Source: Elusimicrobia bacterium RIFOXYB2_FULL_48_7 (lineage in GTDB: Bacteria > Elusimicrobiota > Endomicrobiia > CG1-02-37-114 > XYA2-FULL-39-19). Taken from it: a DNA stretch of 7,392 nucleotides. Location of the stretch: NCBI GenBank assembly GCA_001800495.1, contig MGVM01000107.1, positions 1-7,392 of the forward strand, given 5' to 3'. A program made the translations under genes and the position numbers. A model generated the notes under the pieces. It was not told where the DNA came from, searched no databases, and worked only from the letters and a program-made list of their open reading frames with translations. Numbering within the stretch: position 1 is the stretch's first letter; every line of letters starts with the position of its first letter. Positions 5,990-7,392 of the stretch are shown one piece after another.

Positions 5990-6979
5990 TCAGGCTTTCG
6001 AATAACCGTTCGGGTGGGACTTGTGCCACTTCCAGGCGGAATCTATTATTGAATGGATATCCTCGTACCGGGGTTTCCAGCCGAGTTCTTTTTTTATTTT
6101 TGACGAGCTGGCAATCAGTTTCGCGGGGTCTCCGGCGCGGCGGGGCGCGATCCTTGACTTTATTTTTTTTCCGGTAACTTCTTCAGCGGCTTTCAATACC
6201 TGTTTTACCGAAAAACCCTGGCCGTGGCCCAGGTTATATTGGGTGCTCTGCGAGCCTTGCGCGAGTTTTTCCAGGGCAAGCAAGTGCGCCTGCGCCAGGT
6301 CGATAATATGCACATAATCCCGCACGCAGGTCCCGTCTGCTGTTTCGTAATCGCCGCCGAAAATGTCAACCTGTTCCCTCTGCCCCAGGGCTGCCTGCAG
6401 CACGATAGGGATAAGGTGTGTTTCAGGTTTGTGGTCCTCCCCTATTTTCGCTGATTTGTGCGCGCCGGCGGCGTTGAAATACCTTAACGCGGCGTATTTT
6501 ATGCCGAAAATTTTATCGTACCAGTTCAGTATTTTTTCAAAAATAAGCTTTGATTCCCCGTAAGGGTTTGTAGGCAGTTTAGTGTTGTTTTCTTCAATGG
6601 GGATTTTATCGGGTTCGCCGAAAATGGCCGCGGTGGATGAAAATATTATCTTTTTCACGCCGTGTTTGTTCATGGCATCCAGGAGGTTGAGCCCGCCGAC
6701 ATCATTGTTTCTGAAATACTGGTCAGGCTTCACCATTGATTCGCCCACCTGGCTGTCTGCCGCGAAATGCATCACCGCGTCAATCCTGTTGCCGCTGAAA
6801 ACCTTGTCCAGGCACTTCTGGTCCAGCAGGCTGCCCTTGATGAACTCACCTCCAAGCACGGCCTTCCTGTGGCCCTTGGAGAGATTATCAAGGATCACCG
6901 CGTCGTGCCCGTTGTCCAGTAGTTCCGCAACCATGTGCGAACCGATATAACCGGCTCCGCCAACAACTAATATTTTCAT
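5990..6979 (-). CDS. galE: UDP-glucose 4-epimerase (extended SDR family)
   Basis: GalE interconverts UDP-glucose and UDP-galactose using tightly bound NAD in the cytosol, supplying galactose for surface polysaccharide or feeding galactose into central metabolism. The 329 residues are normal length. The NAD-binding GGAGYIGSH is at 7-15, Asp31 in LDNLS binds the NAD adenosine ribose, and HFAADSQVGES is at 71-81. The catalytic set is Thr116 (in FSSTAAIFG, where E. coli has Ser124), Tyr140 and Lys144 (NPYGESK). Typical C-terminal motifs follow: RYFNAAGA (166-173), DGTCVRDYVHIIDLA (215-229), YNLGHGQGFSV (248-258) and RRAGDPAKL. The residue matching E. coli Tyr299, which limits acetylated sugars, appears to be Leu288, so UDP-GlcNAc/GalNAc use cannot be ruled out. 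ATG 6979 has only a weak AAGAAAAC upstream. The gene follows tRNA-Trp by 32 bases and converges on the LysM gene. Confidence 0.95.
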   Translation of the reverse strand: MKILVVGGAGYIGSHMVAELLDNGHDAVILDNLSKGHRKAVLGGEFIKGSLLDQKCLDKVFSGNRIDAVMHFAADSQVGESMVKPDQYFRNNDVGGLNLLDAMNKHGVKKIIFSSTAAIFGEPDKIPIEENNTKLPTNPYGESKLIFEKILNWYDKIFGIKYAALRYFNAAGAHKSAKIGEDHKPETHLIPIVLQAALGQREQVDIFGGDYETADGTCVRDYVHIIDLAQAHLLALEKLAQGSQSTQYNLGHGQGFSVKQVLKAAEEVTGKKIKSRIAPRRAGDPAKLIASSSKIKKELGWKPRYEDIHSIIDSAWKWHKSHPNGYSKA

Positions 6980-7011
6980 GTTTTCTTAAATGGAAAGAGG
7001 TATATAAAAAG

Positions 7012-7082
7012 CGGGGGTAGAAGGATTTGAACCCTCAAAACCGGTTTTGGAGACCAGCAGTTTACCATTAGCTTATACCCCC
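7012..7082 (-). tRNA. trnW: tRNA-Trp (anticodon CCA)
   Basis: Reading the - strand from 7082, a full 71-base cloverleaf folds. The acceptor stem GGGGGTA/TACCCCC pairs over all seven positions. The anticodon stem CTGGT/ACCGG (one T-G pair) holds the loop CTCCAAA with anticodon CCA at about 7047-7049. The T arm is GAGGG/CCTTC around TTCAAAT. Discriminator base 73 is G, as in bacterial tRNA-Trp. The D arm is weak: in A10-G11-C12-T13 against A22-A23-C24-T25, C12 and A23 do not pair. CCA is not encoded (GC then TTTTT follows), so a CCA-adding enzyme is needed. It lies 11 bases after rpmG and 32 before galE, in the usual tuf-rpmG-trnW order, and is probably processed from a shared transcript. Confidence 0.95.
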
Positions 7083-7093
7083 AAAGAAGCGCC

Positions 7094-7246
7094 TTATTTT
7101 GTTTCTTTATGCGGGGTGTGTTTTCTGCACTTTTTGCAGAATTTATTTATATCAACCTTGTATTCCTTTTTCTTGCCGGTGACATAATGATAATTCTTAT
7201 TCTTGCAGACGCTACAAACAAGTATTTTAATTACTCTTTCGCCCAT
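7094..7246 (-). CDS. rpmG: 50S ribosomal protein L33 (zinc-binding form)
   Basis: L33 is a small protein of the large ribosomal subunit near the E site. The reading frame of 50 residues starts MGERVIKILVCSVCKNKNY and ends HKETK. It has both cysteine pairs, C11-x2-C14 and C37-x2-C40, so this is the zinc-ribbon (C+) form rather than the cysteine-free one. The YVTGKKK core (21-27) and the very basic composition fit the family. The start at 7246 is supported by GAGGA (7250-7254) just upstream on the same strand. The gene lies 36 bases after the end of tuf and 11 before tRNA-Trp, the common bacterial arrangement. Confidence 0.95.
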   Translation of the reverse strand: MGERVIKILVCSVCKNKNYHYVTGKKKEYKVDINKFCKKCRKHTPHKETK

Positions 7247-7249
7247 TGT

Positions 7250-7254
7250 TCCTC
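7250..7254 (-). promoter_or_regulatory. Ribosome binding site GAGGA of rpmG
   Basis: On the - strand GAGGA lies three bases before the ATG at 7246, in an A-rich leader. It supports this start and the short 50-residue product. Confidence 0.7.
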
Positions 7255-7264
7255 GCTTTTTTTA

Positions 7265-7284
7265 AAATATACCTTCGGATATTT
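7265..7284 (-). other. Small hairpin overlapping the tuf stop codon
   Basis: On the - strand AAATAT-CC-GAA-GG-T-ATATTT folds into a six A/U-pair stem, a single bulged T, two C-G pairs and a three-base loop, followed by one further T and then a run of A's. The stem takes in part of the tuf stop codon (7283-7285). It is too A/U-rich and has too short a U tract to be a convincing intrinsic terminator. A weak attenuator or a processing/stability element between tuf and rpmG is possible. Confidence 0.3.
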
Positions 7285-7392
7285 ATTCACCTACTTCAGT
7301 TACAACTCCGGCTCCGACCGTGTGCCCGCCCTCTCTTATGGCAAACCTCAATTCCTTATCCATAGCAATAGGCGTTAATAGCTCTACATCCA
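7283..7392 (-). CDS. tuf: Elongation factor Tu, C-terminal end (rest outside window)
   Basis: EF-Tu brings aminoacyl-tRNA to the ribosome as a GTP complex. Only the last 35 residues are in the window, entering at the right edge on the - strand. They read DVELLTPIAM, then LRFAIREGG, then TVGAGVVTEVGE and stop, which is the end of domain 3 and a near-universal EF-Tu signature. His stands where many EF-Tu proteins have Arg in EGG-R-TVGAGVV, and the tail VGE is slightly unusual. The stop codon lies within a small hairpin, and rpmG follows 36 bases downstream. Confidence 0.97.
   Translation of the reverse strand, partial: DVELLTPIAMDKELRFAIREGGHTVGAGVVTEVGE

Noticed and set aside
6582..6950. Open frame of 122 codons on the + strand opposite galE
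   Set aside because: galE is intact with its NAD and catalytic motifs; the opposite frame is Ser/Pro/Leu-rich without domain features.
7006..7012. TTTTT just after tRNA-Trp on the - strand as an intrinsic terminator
   Set aside because: The only G/C-rich stem before it is the tRNA acceptor stem itself, and galE follows on the same strand within 32 bases; more likely a processing tail.
7109..7378. Open frame of 89 codons on the + strand across rpmG and the tuf end
   Set aside because: It spans two recognised - strand genes and the gap between them, and the translation is not a known protein.
1..7392. CRISPR arrays, insertion sequences, riboswitches, long direct repeats
   Set aside because: No gap between genes exceeds 37 bases, and I saw no spaced repeats, terminal inverted repeats or transposase motifs.

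Overview
The window is a compact, wholly bacterial stretch of chromosome. Seven genes are packed on the + strand (about 1-5982) and face a shorter group on the - strand (tuf end, rpmG, tRNA-Trp, galE; 7392 down to 5990). The two groups converge with 7 bases between stop codons. No stretch of 300 bases lacks a gene; the largest gap between genes is 37 bases. There are no insertion sequences, phage genes, CRISPR arrays or other visible mobile DNA.

The MEP isoprenoid gene ispF, a bacterial L33 with zinc cysteines, EF-Tu and a tRNA with no encoded CCA all indicate Bacteria. By eye, base composition is balanced and slightly A-rich, with frequent AGG arginine codons and heavy use of Lys. The mix of DUF4912 and GH57 genes with a housekeeping block recalls uncultured candidate-phylum genomes of the Elusimicrobiota/Omnitrophota kind. 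That placement is a low-confidence guess; no 16S or other decisive marker is present.

Layout, + strand: ispF (3' end only), cysS and rlmB form a translation and isoprenoid housekeeping block, with a 4-base stop/start overlap between cysS and rlmB. They run with gaps of at most 33 bases into a second block: a DUF4912 protein with a C-terminal beta-sandwich-like domain, a 137-residue protein with a lysine-rich tail and an aromatic-rich Ig-like domain, a GH57 alpha-glucan branching enzyme, and a membrane-anchored LysM protein. On the - strand, the tuf 3' end, rpmG and tRNA-Trp keep the classic order, but secE-nusG, which would normally follow, is absent and galE follows instead.

How the genes may work together: the GH57 enzyme would introduce alpha-1,6 branches into an intracellular glycogen-like glucan. 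GalE connects to it only loosely, through UDP-glucose/UDP-galactose. The two uncharacterised proteins directly upstream of GH57 are the most interesting part of the window. Their tight linkage and beta-rich, aromatic-rich domains suggest glucan binding or scaffolding. This is an inference from context; no function has been shown here.
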